The position numbers and the translations under genes were made by a program. This document shows positions 47,759-58,783 of a stretch of 64,000 bases of DNA, in pieces (positions within the stretch are counted from its first letter, which is position 1; the number at the start of each line of letters is the position of its first letter). The notes beneath the pieces were generated by a model. It did no database searches, was not told where the DNA came from, and saw nothing but the letters and a program-made list of their open reading frames with translations. The DNA is from Ulota crispa (lineage: Eukaryota > Streptophyta > Bryopsida > Orthotrichales > Orthotrichaceae). The stretch covers positions 6,076,001-6,140,000 of the forward strand of contig OY987243.1 of the NCBI GenBank assembly GCA_963920765.1, read 5' to 3'.

Positions 47759-49344
47759 ATGGATGCCCCGGCCAGCCCCCCGCCCGACCAAAGCGCCCTC
47801 ATCGCCTCCAAGCTCTTGCAAGGGTGGACTCTGCTGGCCGACTCCTGCCCCGTCTGCCTCACCCCCCTCGTCCGCAATCGCCAGAAACAGCTCTTCTGCG
47901 TCTCCTGCTCGCAATGGCTCTTGACCGAGGACCAGCTCGCCCTTAAACTCCAGGCGCACCACGTCCGCGACTCGCCCCCCGCCAGCCCCACACCCGCCTC
48001 CCTCCCTCCCAAGCCCCATGGTTCCACCTCTGCCTCTGCCAATCACATGCGCGTCGCCAGCCAGCGCGACGACGCCCCCAATTCCGATGAGCGCAGCTCC
48101 AAGCGCCAAGCTAATTCCACCGAGTCACTCTCCGCTGGTCTGCCTCTATCCCTAAAACCTTCTTGCAAATCACGACTCTTTGATTCCTCAGCCCATTTGA
48201 GTTCTTGATCCATCAATCCCTAAACCCTAAACCCTATAATTTTGAGATGTCTTATAAAATTGCGCCGGTCAGAGTGTGCTCTTGATCAAAAAAACCCTAA
48301 ACCCTAAACTATCATGTAAATCATGCCTTTTAGAGCCTCCAGTCGATGTATGCAACTGATCAGCCAGTTTTAAAACGCACCCTAAACCCTAAATTCCGAT
48401 TTGTCTTGTAAAATTGCGCCGGTCAGAGTGTGCTCTTGATCAAGCAAACCCTAAATCCTGAACTATAATGTAAATGATGCCTGTTAGAATCTCCAGTCGA
48501 TGTATGCAATTGACCAACCAGTTTTAAACCGCCGGTTGATTTTTGGATCTGGCTAAATCATTGCTTCTCCTCATCTTTCTGAATTTTTATGAACATGTTC
48601 AGGAGTTTCTTCTAACATTTCTGAAGACACCAATATGACAGCACCTCCTCCGGGGCCATCAGACCAATACCTTCCTAAGGTGCTATTCTGTCTCCAATTG
48701 CTTCTTTGTAAAAACTGAAAAGAATATAGGACGTTTTTTTTTTTTAATGGATGTTAGGTCATTTACTGATTGAAGCAATTTCAAAGTAGTGATGAGAAGG
48801 TTTTGAGGTGCAGGTGCCGTCAACTGTCAATCCATCTGACGTACTCTCAAAAACCCTCTCTACACTGTATCAGAAACTTGAGGTAAGATTGATAAGACCT
48901 GATTTTGCAGAAGCTTAGGGTTTCTACGACTGTTTGCAATGTTTGGATCCAACATGCTTTGAACATTCTTAGGGCTGACTCCAGTGTATTGCATTTAGCA
49001 AGTGATTCTTTAATTTGTTTGTGGTATGAAGGAAATTCGCCAAGCTATTGCTGCATGTCAAGATGTTCGAGAACTACACCAGGTTACTTTCTGTTCCTTC
49101 AGTTGGTTCTGTTTTTCCTCTATCTTTTCAGTGCTGCAGTCTTGTCAATTGGTCTTATTGTTGTTAGCTTATGTCCAAACATACAATTTTGATTTTGAGG
49201 TTTTATATTGGACGTTACTGAGTTTAGTTTGGTGGGGGCATGCAGCTGCTCAGTGCATTGGGGGAGTGCATGCAAGCTATTCAAAGAGCTCAAAATCTTG
49301 CTGATTTACAACCATTGATAAGAGAGGAGTATCATTTGGGCTAG
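47759..49344 (+). CDS. ZNRD2 / p27 (SSSCA1-type) zinc-ribbon protein (5 exons)
   Basis: Coding exons are 47759-48137, 48603-48679, 48814-48882, 49032-49082 and 49246-49344. Phases agree throughout and the product is 224 aa. Residues 12-55 form the family's zinc ribbon: KLLQGWTLLADSCPVC leads into C30-x2-C33, then C47-x2-C50 (FCVSC). The middle is Ser/Pro-rich and low in order. The C-terminal third (VPSTVNPSDVLSKTLSTLYQ, then CMQAIQRAQNLADL) looks helical. In animals ZNRD2 (Sjogren syndrome/scleroderma autoantigen 1, p27) is a small zinc-binding protein of poorly defined role linked to mitosis and centromeres; a plant role is not known to me. Exon 1 is strikingly GC-rich beside AT-rich surroundings, which is why several overlapping false frames appear there. 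The donor of exon 1, G|GTCTGC, is weak but keeps the frame, so it is the least certain junction. The start is the first ATG after the upstream transposon; a TTG 12 b upstream is not needed. Confidence 0.85.
48222..48535. repeat. 154-b tandem duplication with telomere-like motifs in ZNRD2 intron 1
   Basis: Two diverged copies share TGCGCCGGTCAGAGTGTGCT (48261 and 48415) and CCAGTCGATGTATGCAA. ACCCTAAACCCTAAA runs occur at 48218, 48294 and 48381, resembling telo-box motifs of plant promoters and first introns. They may act in transcription; that is inference. Confidence 0.75.
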
Positions 49345-50130
49345 AATGCTATGGAAACCAAGTGTAGTAGTAAATTGTTGGCTCTTAGTATACAGCATGA
49401 GTTACATTTAGATGCACGTTCTTTGATCTCTCTGATCTATCAGTTGTTTTTGTTTTTTTAACAGACTTTACCAAATCCCATAGAACTATTTTTACGCGTG
49501 TAATATATTTTTCTCTACATTTTGGTCACGCCAAGAGGGTTCAATAACTGTAAGCTATTCCTTGAGGTAATTGAAATTTCGAAGGACCAGGGGATAAGTT
49601 AACTTTTCAAAATTTTGAAGAATAGTGCAATGTAGAAAGATATATATAAATGATAATTTTTAAACAAGACTTAAAGATCCATAGATTATAACCTTATGTA
49701 TGGATCAATTCACCAATGTTTATCAAGAAATTTTTAAACGCATGATTCAAAATTTCTGATGAATATCGATCACGGATTAAACATTATTTGATCTTTGCAA
49801 GGATTTTTTCCTCTAAAGAGTGTATTGTAAATTTTTTATTGTACTCATTTGTTAAAATGTTTTTAATACTTACTTATGAAGGGGTTTCAAACTTCAATTT
49901 TTATCACTAAAGACACATGATTTGGCATACATTATGCCACAGATTTTATCATGGTAAAATGAATTCTGTTGCGGAATAAAAATTGCATAATTCACCCCTT
50001 ACGAACCAAGGGTACAAATTTTGATTGATTGACAAATGTAACAAGTTCCCATCCAGATAAAATTGTGTATTTTTTCATCCATCTACTTGGATTCTTGTGC
50101 TTCTTTAATATTTGTGTTTAATTCTTTTGT
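49345..50130. other. ZNRD2 3' flank, no further gene
   Basis: Probably contains the 3'UTR. Otherwise AT-rich with no feature. Confidence 0.45.
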
Positions 50131-50450
50131 GGCAAAATTTTATGGATACCCTAAAGTTTGCCATATTTGTATAGATACCCTTGGTTTCCAAGAATTGCAC
50201 AAACACCAGTGGACCATAATTTTTAGAGGTTTATTCTATTGTGCATACCACTTCTTTTTTCCTTGTGTGCATGTTGCTTCTTTTTTGTTCAATTGCACTC
50301 CTTGCTTTAACATTGGTGATGAAGGAAGTAGCTTGCACAACAAAACAAATGCCTAATATTATGATCCAAGGGTATTTGTGCAATTTCTGAAAAACCAAGG
50401 ATATCTATATAAATATGACAAACTTCAAAGGTACATCCATAAAATTTTCC
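50131..50450. mobile_element. Foldback element, TGGATAYCC family (copy 2)
   Basis: Arms: GGCAAAATTTTATGGATACC and GATACCCTTGGTTT on the left are complemented at 50380-50450. Homologous to 43872-44186. Confidence 0.75.
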
Positions 50451-52633
50451 CTTACTTTGTAATTCAAAAAATACAAGCTTGTTTCAATTAAAATAATTAA
50501 CTTTCTCAATTCAAACAACGATTGTTCAAATTCACTTTAAACTTTTGTTTGGCTTTAAACATTTTATAAATCACAACAATTAGAATCTCACATCATAAAC
50601 ATAGAAGGAAAAAGCACTGTGAAAATCATTATTTTTGATTCTGTAGTCAGTTATAGAAGGAATATCGAGCTCGTAGTTTCAAGCTTTATTTTTGAGAAGT
50701 GCAATGGAAAATCCAACCATATAGGTGCTATCTTTGATCATATTATACAACTGTTTTTTGAAAGTCAACATTTAGTTATTCTTTACGACTTATCGTCACA
50801 CTTTTGAGAGTCTAGAGTATCCCTTGTTCCTTACGAGATTATTTTCTTAAATCAAAATAATAACATGTTACAATTATGCATGCTTAGGGTTCCTCGCTTA
50901 GAGATCTTGCTTGCCCATATACATTTGTAACTATTGTAAGGTAATTTCCCTCACATACTATAAGTGATGAAAACAAGTGAATAATAAAATGAGGTGTCAT
51001 CAAGCTATTTTATGATCTTACAATTAATATGTTTTCCTTGATAAAATTTGTGTGATAATCACAAGTTTTACTTTGAAACAATCTATCAAATCCAAATTTA
51101 AAGGGCCCCCTTTTTATTTAAAAAGTTAGTTTAGATTTGAAGCATATTTGTGCTTTTTAAATATAAAATTTTGGAGGTTTTTCTTCTACAAATATTAAAA
51201 AACTAACACAAGAATATAGTAACATTGAAAAGATTAGGTTTTTGTATGAGTGGGACCTATTTACATTCACTCATCCTTCAAAATCTGAATAGCAAGACCC
51301 CTGATAATTTTTGGCAAAGAAATTGCTTGTCACACATAAAGAAATCTCAATTGATGGGCAAGATTTTTCAAGTTGTTGTAGAAATCACCAATTTGAAAAT
51401 TTACCAGTCACATGACCACTTGAGAAAAAATCACCAATCCAAAACACTAGTTGAAAAATGAAAAATTACCAATCCAAAAACACTAGTTGAAAAAGAGCTA
51501 CCGGTCATTAATATTTGGATAGCATGAAAACCTAATTATGTATGTTCTTTCCTCCATAGTTTTCTTTTGATTCCCAAAATTTTCCCAAAATTTATGTACT
51601 TGGAGCTAGATAGTAAGGCAAAGCAGCAAGGGCACAATTGAGCAAAGCAAGATGGTGAGGGCACAATGGGGCCAAGCAAGGCAAAGGTAATGCTATAGTT
51701 GTGGAAAACATGGGATTTTGCAAGCACATCTCCGAAGTGATTTACAAATCTATCAAGGTTGTATATATTGTAAAGTAAGGTGATGGTAATTCCTTCTAAT
51801 ACAATTGTGTGAGAGAGGGGATTTTCTAAGAAAAATCTGATAAAAAGTCAATTGCATCCTAAATTAAAATTGGAGATTTTAGATGCATTACAGCATTAAT
51901 ATCGATCCCTTGTGCAAATACTCCTATAAACAACTTTGATTGGAAGGCTATCATGATTGTGTGGAGGAACATGGAAAATCCAAGGATCCATCTTCTTTAG
52001 TAACATTTGTAAGACTTTCCAAATAATTGAAGACATTTATTTTTTATCTTTTATTGTAACCTGTCCTTTCTTAGTTATGAACGTCCAAAAAATTACTACA
52101 TTTTTGAAGTACACGTCACAAGACATTTTCATGCAGGGTTTAAATTTATGGCAAAATTTGACAAGATTCCTCCACTGCTGGTACTCTTCATTCCCTCCGG
52201 ACTTTTTCCAATGTCGAGGGGACAACGAAGCAATCTTTTGCCAGAAATTAAAACCCTGTTTTCATGTGTAAGGAACACGTCAAAAAAAAGAGCTAGCTGA
52301 GATGCTTGTCAAAAACCATCATTGAGCAGGGGTATCTACTTTGAAGATAAGACTGAGCTCAGAAGAACGTAAGGCCACATTCGGAAAGAAGAAGTGAAAT
52401 CTCGCAGCACAAATGGCAAGCTCCAGCACCCTAGATTTTGCATTCGAGAAAGCTCCATGAGGTGTTCGGCAACTTTCGCACCATGAAATCCATCATGCTT
52501 CCGACGCTAATAGAATCTGACAGTACCTTTCTTCTGAACCACTGGTAAGTTACTCTCCAGAAGTTCCACCATACAAGTTCCAACACCTGCCATTTGTTTC
52601 CAAAATCGTGGACCATAAAGAACCGGGGAGCTA
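50451..52633. other. No feature recognised
   Basis: Several 60-100 codon frames, none with recognisable motifs and some overlapping on both strands. From about 52300 base composition becomes more balanced, as near genes. Confidence 0.45.
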
Positions 52634-52949
52634 AGGTAAGAGGCTCATAAACCGACCATCTAAGAGCTGAAACTGAATTTTGGGGAGGTGGAACTTCTTG
52701 AAATATTTTTCAGTAAATTTTCCTTAAAAGACAATCTAGCTCAGGTTATTTTGTATTTTTTAGAGCAATGTAGAATTAGTTATGAAATTTTGAAGGGAAA
52801 AGATCATAGGGCTCTAAAATGGATCACTTCATCAAATAATACGCCCGTTTTACATTTCTGAAAGACTATGAATAAAGTCATGTACCGATGGAGTTCATTT
52901 GGGGAGGTGAGCGGTATTACTGCCCTAACGGAGTTCGAGCCTCTTACCT
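52634..52949. mobile_element. TAAGGTAG-family MITE, copy 4 (inverted)
   Basis: A 316-b element with ends AGGTAAGAGGCTCATAAACC / GAGCCTCTTACCT and TA flanks. It carries the complement of CACCTCCCCAAAATTCAGTT. It lies about 380 b beyond the DGAT2-like stop codon. Confidence 0.82.
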
Positions 52950-53327
52950 TAATGGCTTAACTGTGAGTCTTGTGACCAGTTCAAAAAATCCAATGAACAC
53001 TGACACATTTAGTAAGTTCTGAAGTGGTTCAGTATAAATTCAGTGTACTGAAGATCTAACCGCAATTCCCAATGAAGACGAATGCCACGAGAAACACATA
53101 TTGCAACTGCTCTGTTCTGCACCATCTCCGGCTACTCTCGACAGCATTATTCGGTCAACAATTGTGAAACTTCAGAATGTATTCTAAAGACCTGAGTTAC
53201 GGTGCTAGCATGAATGTTTGATGGTTCCTTTTTTCTACAAAGCACATGCTGCGGACTTATTTTGGTTGAGGACTTGAAAATGGCGTAATAAAAGAGCTAA
53301 ACTAAATAAGTATGCCCACTGTGATGT

Positions 53328-56300
53328 CTATTTGATGATGAGCTTGTGGTTGGGATCTGGCGAGAACCTCACATAATCGTGGAATAGTTTTGTCACGCTT
53401 TCGATATACCGTTCATGAAAGTCCTCAATACTTTCTCCATCTTTCGAAAATAAAGCGTCGCCGAAGACAAGAAGAATCTCCCTGCGAATTCCAAGCAGGT
53501 ATCAAGATACACATCTTGAAGACGACCACAAATGCTGTAAATTTGCGTTCCACGAAAAAGTGTTTCTATAGACTAGCCGGAGAGAATGAGCACATATGTG
53601 ATTGCTTTCTAAAGCGTGAGCAAATGGATGTCTAGTGTAAATTGGAGATGGTAGTAGCTAAATGCTTACTTGCGATATGGCATGGGCAAGTTGAACATTC
53701 CCCGCATGAAAGGGACGCCAATCTTGGCATATTTGTTAACCCATTGCCAAAAATTCAGTACCGCTTGAGGATCGTGCTTGAATAACTGCAAAATTCACGC
53801 CAATATGAGGCATCGCTCTCCAAAGATTCTATTTGATACAAAAAGCTGTGTTTAAGCAATTTAGTGTATGAAGAAAAGTGCCAATAGCAACTCTCATGAG
53901 AGGGACATGAACCAATCTGCACAGTTTATACCTGATTTTCGTTGAACGCGTAAACAGGCAATACACCGGCACCCTCATCCATAGCTATTTGAAGAAATCC
54001 TCTCCTGCATGCCCGATCAGCTCATGTGAGAATGTGGTAACCACACAATCCTTGAATACGAAGCACACAATTAGCAGTCTCGTTGTTTAGTTTAACAGGA
54101 AGAAATAGTATCGCAGATCAGAAACCCGCCTCTGGAGCATCTACATTGACGGTTGATGCCATCGGCAATCACGGACATAAGCAGTAAATAGCAGATAATG
54201 CTAAATTTGTATGCAGAAAAGATAAAGAGATCATGAGTGAAGTACCTCATCTTGAGATATAACAAATCCGCATCGTCTTGCGTGCCTAAACACACTTCTC
54301 TTACACCGCCTACTGCAATTGACACCTGTACATTCAAAATCGAACACAGTTGTAAGTTTCTCTGACGTAGCTTCCTTCGCTCTCTAGAAACTGAACACAA
54401 AGTTGCAACGAAAGAAAAGCAGTGAACGCCATATTCGTTAATTTAGGAAAATCGGTACATTTTGGGACTTTCATATTTTGATCTATAAGTTTTAGGAGGC
54501 CTCCTAAAATTGAGCTCAACCTTTCTTTTTGTACATGTATCCTCACCTGAGTGGAAGAATTTGTGAGGGAAAAAATCTTAGTGGCTCAGACTAAATCTGA
54601 TACCTTCAAACCTGGTTTAAGATAACTTTTTGGGTTTAAGGTGGAGTACAAAGTGGGACACCTGTTTTTCCCAAATTAACGAATATGACCACTGTGGTCA
54701 AGCTTGCAATTGGACAAGCTGGCTAACGAACTCTCGACAAACAATTTGAAAAATTAATAAGAAGATTTGCAGAGCTACGATAGAATCCAAACAAGCTTGT
54801 GCAGAGGGACACTTTACATGGTTCTTGTTCCGTAGCTTGTCAACAATGTTCTTCTTGCTGGCTGGCATGACTCCAATCAAGTAAAACCAGTTTCTCGCAA
54901 TTGGCACATCGAAGAATCCGCCAGCAGCAGTTTGGAAAAAATCCCCTGCATTCACGTCAACAATTTTAATGAAATTTCTAACAAACATGCGCTTATGCAC
55001 AATATCACCTTTCTGCTCGTTAGTAAGGAACATCGTCGTTGTCTTGTCGTTGTCCTGTTGTCTGTCTAACCTCTAATGTCTAATGTCGCGCATGACAAAT
55101 GTCAAGTATGAGAGACATATTGTTTAATAAGGCCACATTTAACAAGCTGAGATAATTTGAAAATCTACTTTAAATATGATTCAAAATGTAAAATTTAATA
55201 AGTGTATCTCAAATTGAGATACTTTAATAAAATGAAACATTAATATTTCAAGAGTAGAAATAGAGAGTGCTTTATTTGGAAATCAACATTAAAATTGACT
55301 TTACTAGACAAACGAAGCTCTTGTCAGACATTTGTCTAGTCGTTATTTTGTCTAATTTGTTTGATGTTTGACGTCCAATGCCGCGCATGACAAATGTCAA
55401 GTATAAGTGACATTCTGTGTAATAAGACCACATTTAACAAATTAAGATAATTTGAAAATCTACTTTAAATATGATTCAAAATGTAAAATTTAATAAGTAA
55501 ATATCAAATTGAGATACTTCAATAAAATGAACCATTAATATTTCAAAATTGAAAATAGAGAGTGCTTTATTTAGAAGTCAATCTTAAAATTGACTTTACT
55601 AGACAGACGAAGGGGCTCTTACTTGTTTATTACATTGTGTTTGTCTAGTTGTCACCATATCGAGAAAGACAACACTAGTAAGGAATCCAACATCCAGCCT
55701 ACTTTTAGTTTTAAACATCAACCGTATATTTAACGATAGGACAGTCTCAACTCGTGTAGATTTCAATTAAAACACAAAGCAACGGAAAATTTTAAACAAG
55801 TAAAAAGTCACGCGCAGTACCATACCGTGTGTGAGCTTCAGAGGCGCTCTCCAAATCTCGTGCAAATGTGAGAACAAGGCGTTGGAGTAAAACATACGGC
55901 CATGCGGATGGATTGCAAAGATGTATCCCTTATCTTCAGGAAGAGGTTCTGTAGGAACAATAATAAACTTCGCACTAGGCAGGTAAACAGCCAACTCTTC
56001 ATACAATCCCCGGACCTTCCGACGGACGTTCTTGGAGTAATGAGGCGGAACAGCAAGAAGCAAAAGCATCAATCCTAAGTAGACGGTCAATTCTATGTAA
56101 GCGGATCTCTTGTAAAAGAAAAAAACAACATACACCAGGCCTAAATTAGGAAGCCCGGTGAACGGGAACATGTGGTAGAAAATTAGTATGAGAACAGTCC
56201 TAATTGTCGTAGAATTCGGTTTCGCAAAATAGTGAATCTGCGGCGATAATTCTTTTCCTTCTCCGTCGCTATTTCTAATTGCGCCGGGCCGCTCTTCCTC

Positions 56301-56330
56301 TCTCACTCCATCGCTATCAAATTTCTCCAT
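53328..56330 (-). CDS. DGAT2-family acyltransferase with HPHG motif (6 exons)
   Basis: Minus-strand coding exons are 56330-55826, 54945-54818, 54325-54246, 54004-53932, 53785-53670 and 53481-53328. All introns are GT..AG and phases agree, giving 351 aa. The family (diacylglycerol acyltransferase 2 / monoacylglycerol acyltransferase) moves a fatty acyl group from acyl-CoA to a glycerolipid at the ER. Hydrophobic segments at about 43-57 and 63-95 fit the usual ER membrane hairpin. The active-site block is YIFAIHPHGRM (HPHG at 141-144). Then come AAGGFFDVPIARNWFYLIGV, the VSIAVGGVREV block, RRGFLQIAMDEGAGVLPVYA and FNENQ. Seed-plant DGAT2 normally has EPHS there, so this is another branch, perhaps algal/animal-like or MGAT/wax-synthase-like; the substrate cannot be told. 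The start is the ATG at 56330, since the upstream in-frame codon is GTG. Intron 1 holds a tandem duplication and intron 2 a MITE. Confidence 0.88.
54430..54687. mobile_element. MITE with CGTTAATTTGGGAAAA ends (copy 2), DGAT2-like intron 2
   Basis: Ends CATATTCGTTAATTT / AAATTAACGAATATG. The interior matches the copy at 1716-1958 (CACCTGAG, AAAAAATCTTAGTGGCT). It lies wholly within intron 2, so it does not break the gene. Confidence 0.82.
55082..55615. repeat. 295-b tandem duplication in DGAT2-like intron 1
   Basis: Two copies starting at 55082 and 55377 share CGCGCATGACAAATGTCAAG, TTTAAATATGATTCAAAATG and TTGACTTTACTAGACA. They are roughly 90% alike by eye. Neither has an ORF. The duplication makes intron 1 much longer than the others. 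Confidence 0.88.
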
Positions 56331-56742
56331 AACGACCTTCAAAAATAACCTCACAGCTCTATCTCTCTCCCCTGTCCTTCCTAAAATTTCTCTATTCTGT
56401 GGCTATCATTGACATTTCCATCTCTCTCAAGCTTTCAGATGCGGTTTCAATAGCAGCTCTATTCAATCCGCGGCTTTGACACGCAAAATTCAAATGACGA
56501 CGACGGAGTTTGTTTTAAACGGCGACTAAAAAGAACCTGCTCGTTCACCTTCGAGCTAAATTTCTTCTCTACTAAAGTGGACACTATAAAGCAGCGGTTC
56601 ATGAAATGTCCGTCGGTTTTTCCTCACGTTTCGACACTTCTATTTCTAATTCTGGATTTCATATTATGCAGTTCTCCAGCAATTAAATGACTCGGATTGG
56701 ACCTAAATAACAATTCGTATGAAGCTTAGCACTCCAGTGAAA
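56331..56742. promoter_or_regulatory. Presumed DGAT2-like promoter and 5'UTR
   Basis: Balanced base composition upstream of the minus-strand start, rich in CT-tracts on the + strand near 56345-56460. There is no clear TATA box in a fixed place. Confidence 0.35.
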
Positions 56743-57011
56743 ATGAATCAATATGAGGACGACGACGCCGCGAACATTGCTGTTTAGACTGGCAGGCGGA
56801 AACGTCGAAGATGACTGTTCTTTGCGAGAGAGACGAACAAATTCCGCAATTGTTTCAGAAAATCAACAGCCTCAAAATCCTCGACTACCGGAAGGACGAG
56901 GAGTGCATGTGGACCGGTTGCCACGTAAGCAGCCACGTGACTTTCGAAATGGCACGTGGTGCAATAAACTGGTTAGAGCAACTCCAATGGAACGGACTAA
57001 CGGAGTTTTGA
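56743..57011 (+). other. Possible small divergent coding region, unrecognised
   Basis: Two in-frame pieces: MNQYEDDDAANIAV then a stop, and MTVLCERDEQIPQLFQKINS continuing to CMWTGCH and WNGLTEF (56811-57011). The composition is gene-like and the position is divergent from the DGAT2-like gene. A fair splice donor (CCAC|GTAAGC) follows CMWTGCH. It could be a first exon whose continuation was lost or lies beyond the transposons, or chance. I do not recognise the protein. Confidence 0.25.
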
Positions 57012-57137
57012 AAGCATGGAGATGGAGCCTTCCTCTGGTCTGTGGTTTTCAAAGCTTTTGTTTCCATGCAATTGCCTTTGTGGTGTGGGTGATACAATAA
57101 TTGCCATAAAAGAGAAGTACACTGCATCATTGCTATA

Positions 57138-57447
57138 AGGTAGGAGGTTCTAGAATGGTGCACTTCCTCAAATGTACTCAATTTGAACATGTTATTTTCA
57201 TAGCCCTTCAATAATGTACAGGTGACGTACATTTGAGGAGGTGCACCACTTTAGAGCATCTATGGGCTTTTCACTTTAAAATTTCACAACTAAGTCCACA
57301 AAGCTCCAAAAAATATGAAACAACTTGAGTTAAATGCCAATTCCTCTCGGCTTTTAAAGAAAACTAACTGAAGAATATTTCAAGAAGTTTCACCTCCCCA
57401 AAATTTAGTTTCAGCCCTTAAACACTCCATTTTAGAACCTCCTCCCT
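57138..57447. mobile_element. TAAGGTAG-family MITE, copy 3
   Basis: A 310-b element with ends AGGTAGGAGGTTCTAGAA / TTAGAACCTCCTCCCT and TA flanks. The interior block CACAAAGCTCCAAAAAATAT is shared with the other copies. Confidence 0.85.
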
Positions 57448-57452
57448 TAGTT

Positions 57453-57800
57453 ATCCTTGATTGCAACTCTACTCGCATTCGTCATTGTTGCAATGCTATT
57501 TGTTGAGAAAATTTTGACTTGTCGCTTGTTACACCTTCAACTCGGCAAGGTATATAATCTCTGTTGTACAACGTTAGTGAATCTTGGCAACTTGTCACTG
57601 CGTACATTGGAGCACTCGCATGTTGCAAACACCCATTTCTTTGCGCTTGCACAATGATGAATAACAATGCAACGCGACAAGATTTCCTAACATTGTACAA
57701 CAAGAATTTTTGTAGCTTGACAAGTTGAGGGTGCGATGAGTCAAAATTTGTTTGACAAACAGTAGTGTAACAATGACAAGTAGAGTTGCAATCAAGAATA
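57453..57800. mobile_element. Foldback element, about 350 b
   Basis: ATCCTTGATTGCAACTCTAC at the left is complemented by GTAGAGTTGCAATCAAG at the right. AAATTTTGACT and TTGTTGTACAA blocks also pair. It starts five bases after the MITE copy 3. Confidence 0.72.
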
Positions 57801-58315
57801 TTAAATATTGTTTCATTAAAATTCAAAGAATTGCTTGATAATTGGCTAGATTGAATGAAGCCTTGGCAAAACTTCAATATTGGACAATCTTGCAAGTCAA
57901 GAAGTTGGTTTCTGGTTTTTTTGTTTTGCAATGACAAATAGCACTATTGCAAGCACGGGGATTGCTATTTAGTAAGCACAGAGCATAGAGCACAGAGCCG
58001 TGAGCCTAAATTATTGAGAATTTTTTATGAAAATCCTATTTCCGTGGATAGAAGTACCTAAAACCGTGGGAAAACTTTGGGCAAAGACTTAGATGATTTA
58101 TGCCCAAAAAATTGGATTGTGCAAGTGGTTTATTTGAATAAATTGTTTGCAAAAATGGAATTCTTCAAATCGTGGAAGGTGGTACCTAAAAGCGTGGGCT
58201 TGGGGTGGGCATTGGAATAGAAGATGTAAGCTAAAGAAATTGTAAGGTTTAGGGTAGAAATTAGGGAAAAATCATTTGTATAAAATGGACAAATTGCATA
58301 CAAACAATGGTGAAG

Positions 58316-58436
58316 ATCTTACAAGAAAATGGGCATTTTATGACTCTAACTTATGACTGTCATGAGTCATTTAGAATTATGAATGACTCACAATAGTCAT
58401 TACTTAGAGTTATAAAATGCCCATTTTCTTGTAGTG
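58316..58436. mobile_element. 121-b CACTA-like MITE
   Basis: Inverted ends TTACAAGAAAATGGGCATTT / AAATGCCCATTTTCTTGTAG, with the right end TAGTG typical of CACTA. The left end reads CTTACAAG, so its first bases are mutated, and no clean 3-b duplication remains. Confidence 0.72.
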
Positions 58437-58508
58437 AGCAAAGACATAAAATTTAAAAATCAACCCATAATAGTGGTTGTGAGCATATTCGAGATATTGA
58501 AGTGAGTG

Positions 58509-58523
<15 letters not shown>

Positions 58524-58545
<22 letters not shown>

Positions 58546-58546
58546 T
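58524..58546. repeat. (TA)n microsatellite after poly(A)
   Basis: An A run followed by about eleven TA units. Confidence 0.9.
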
Positions 58547-58783
58547 AAAAGGCCTTATACAAGAGCAAGCTTTAGAAGAAAAAATCACCAAATGAACAAA
58601 ACTAAGAAAATTTCAAGAGCAAAGAAAAAGTAATATGATGTAGTTCTAATGAGCAAATGCAAGTTTCCAAAACTAGTGATCAACACAAGAAATAAAGAAA
58701 AAATCAAATGAGAGCATACTTAACATAGTTAGAAACACCCAAAAAAACTCATTGAAAACAAAATAAGGGAGTTTCTGAACTCT

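Noticed and set aside
47651-48109. Gly/Ala-rich minus-strand frame of 152 codons
   Set aside because: Shadow of the GC-rich exon 1 of the ZNRD2-like gene, which has a clear zinc ribbon on the + strand.
56811-57011. Serine carboxypeptidase fragment (WLEQLQWNGLTEF resembles W-x3-L-x-W-x-G-x3-F)
   Set aside because: Match too short, no other family motif nearby, and stop codons follow.
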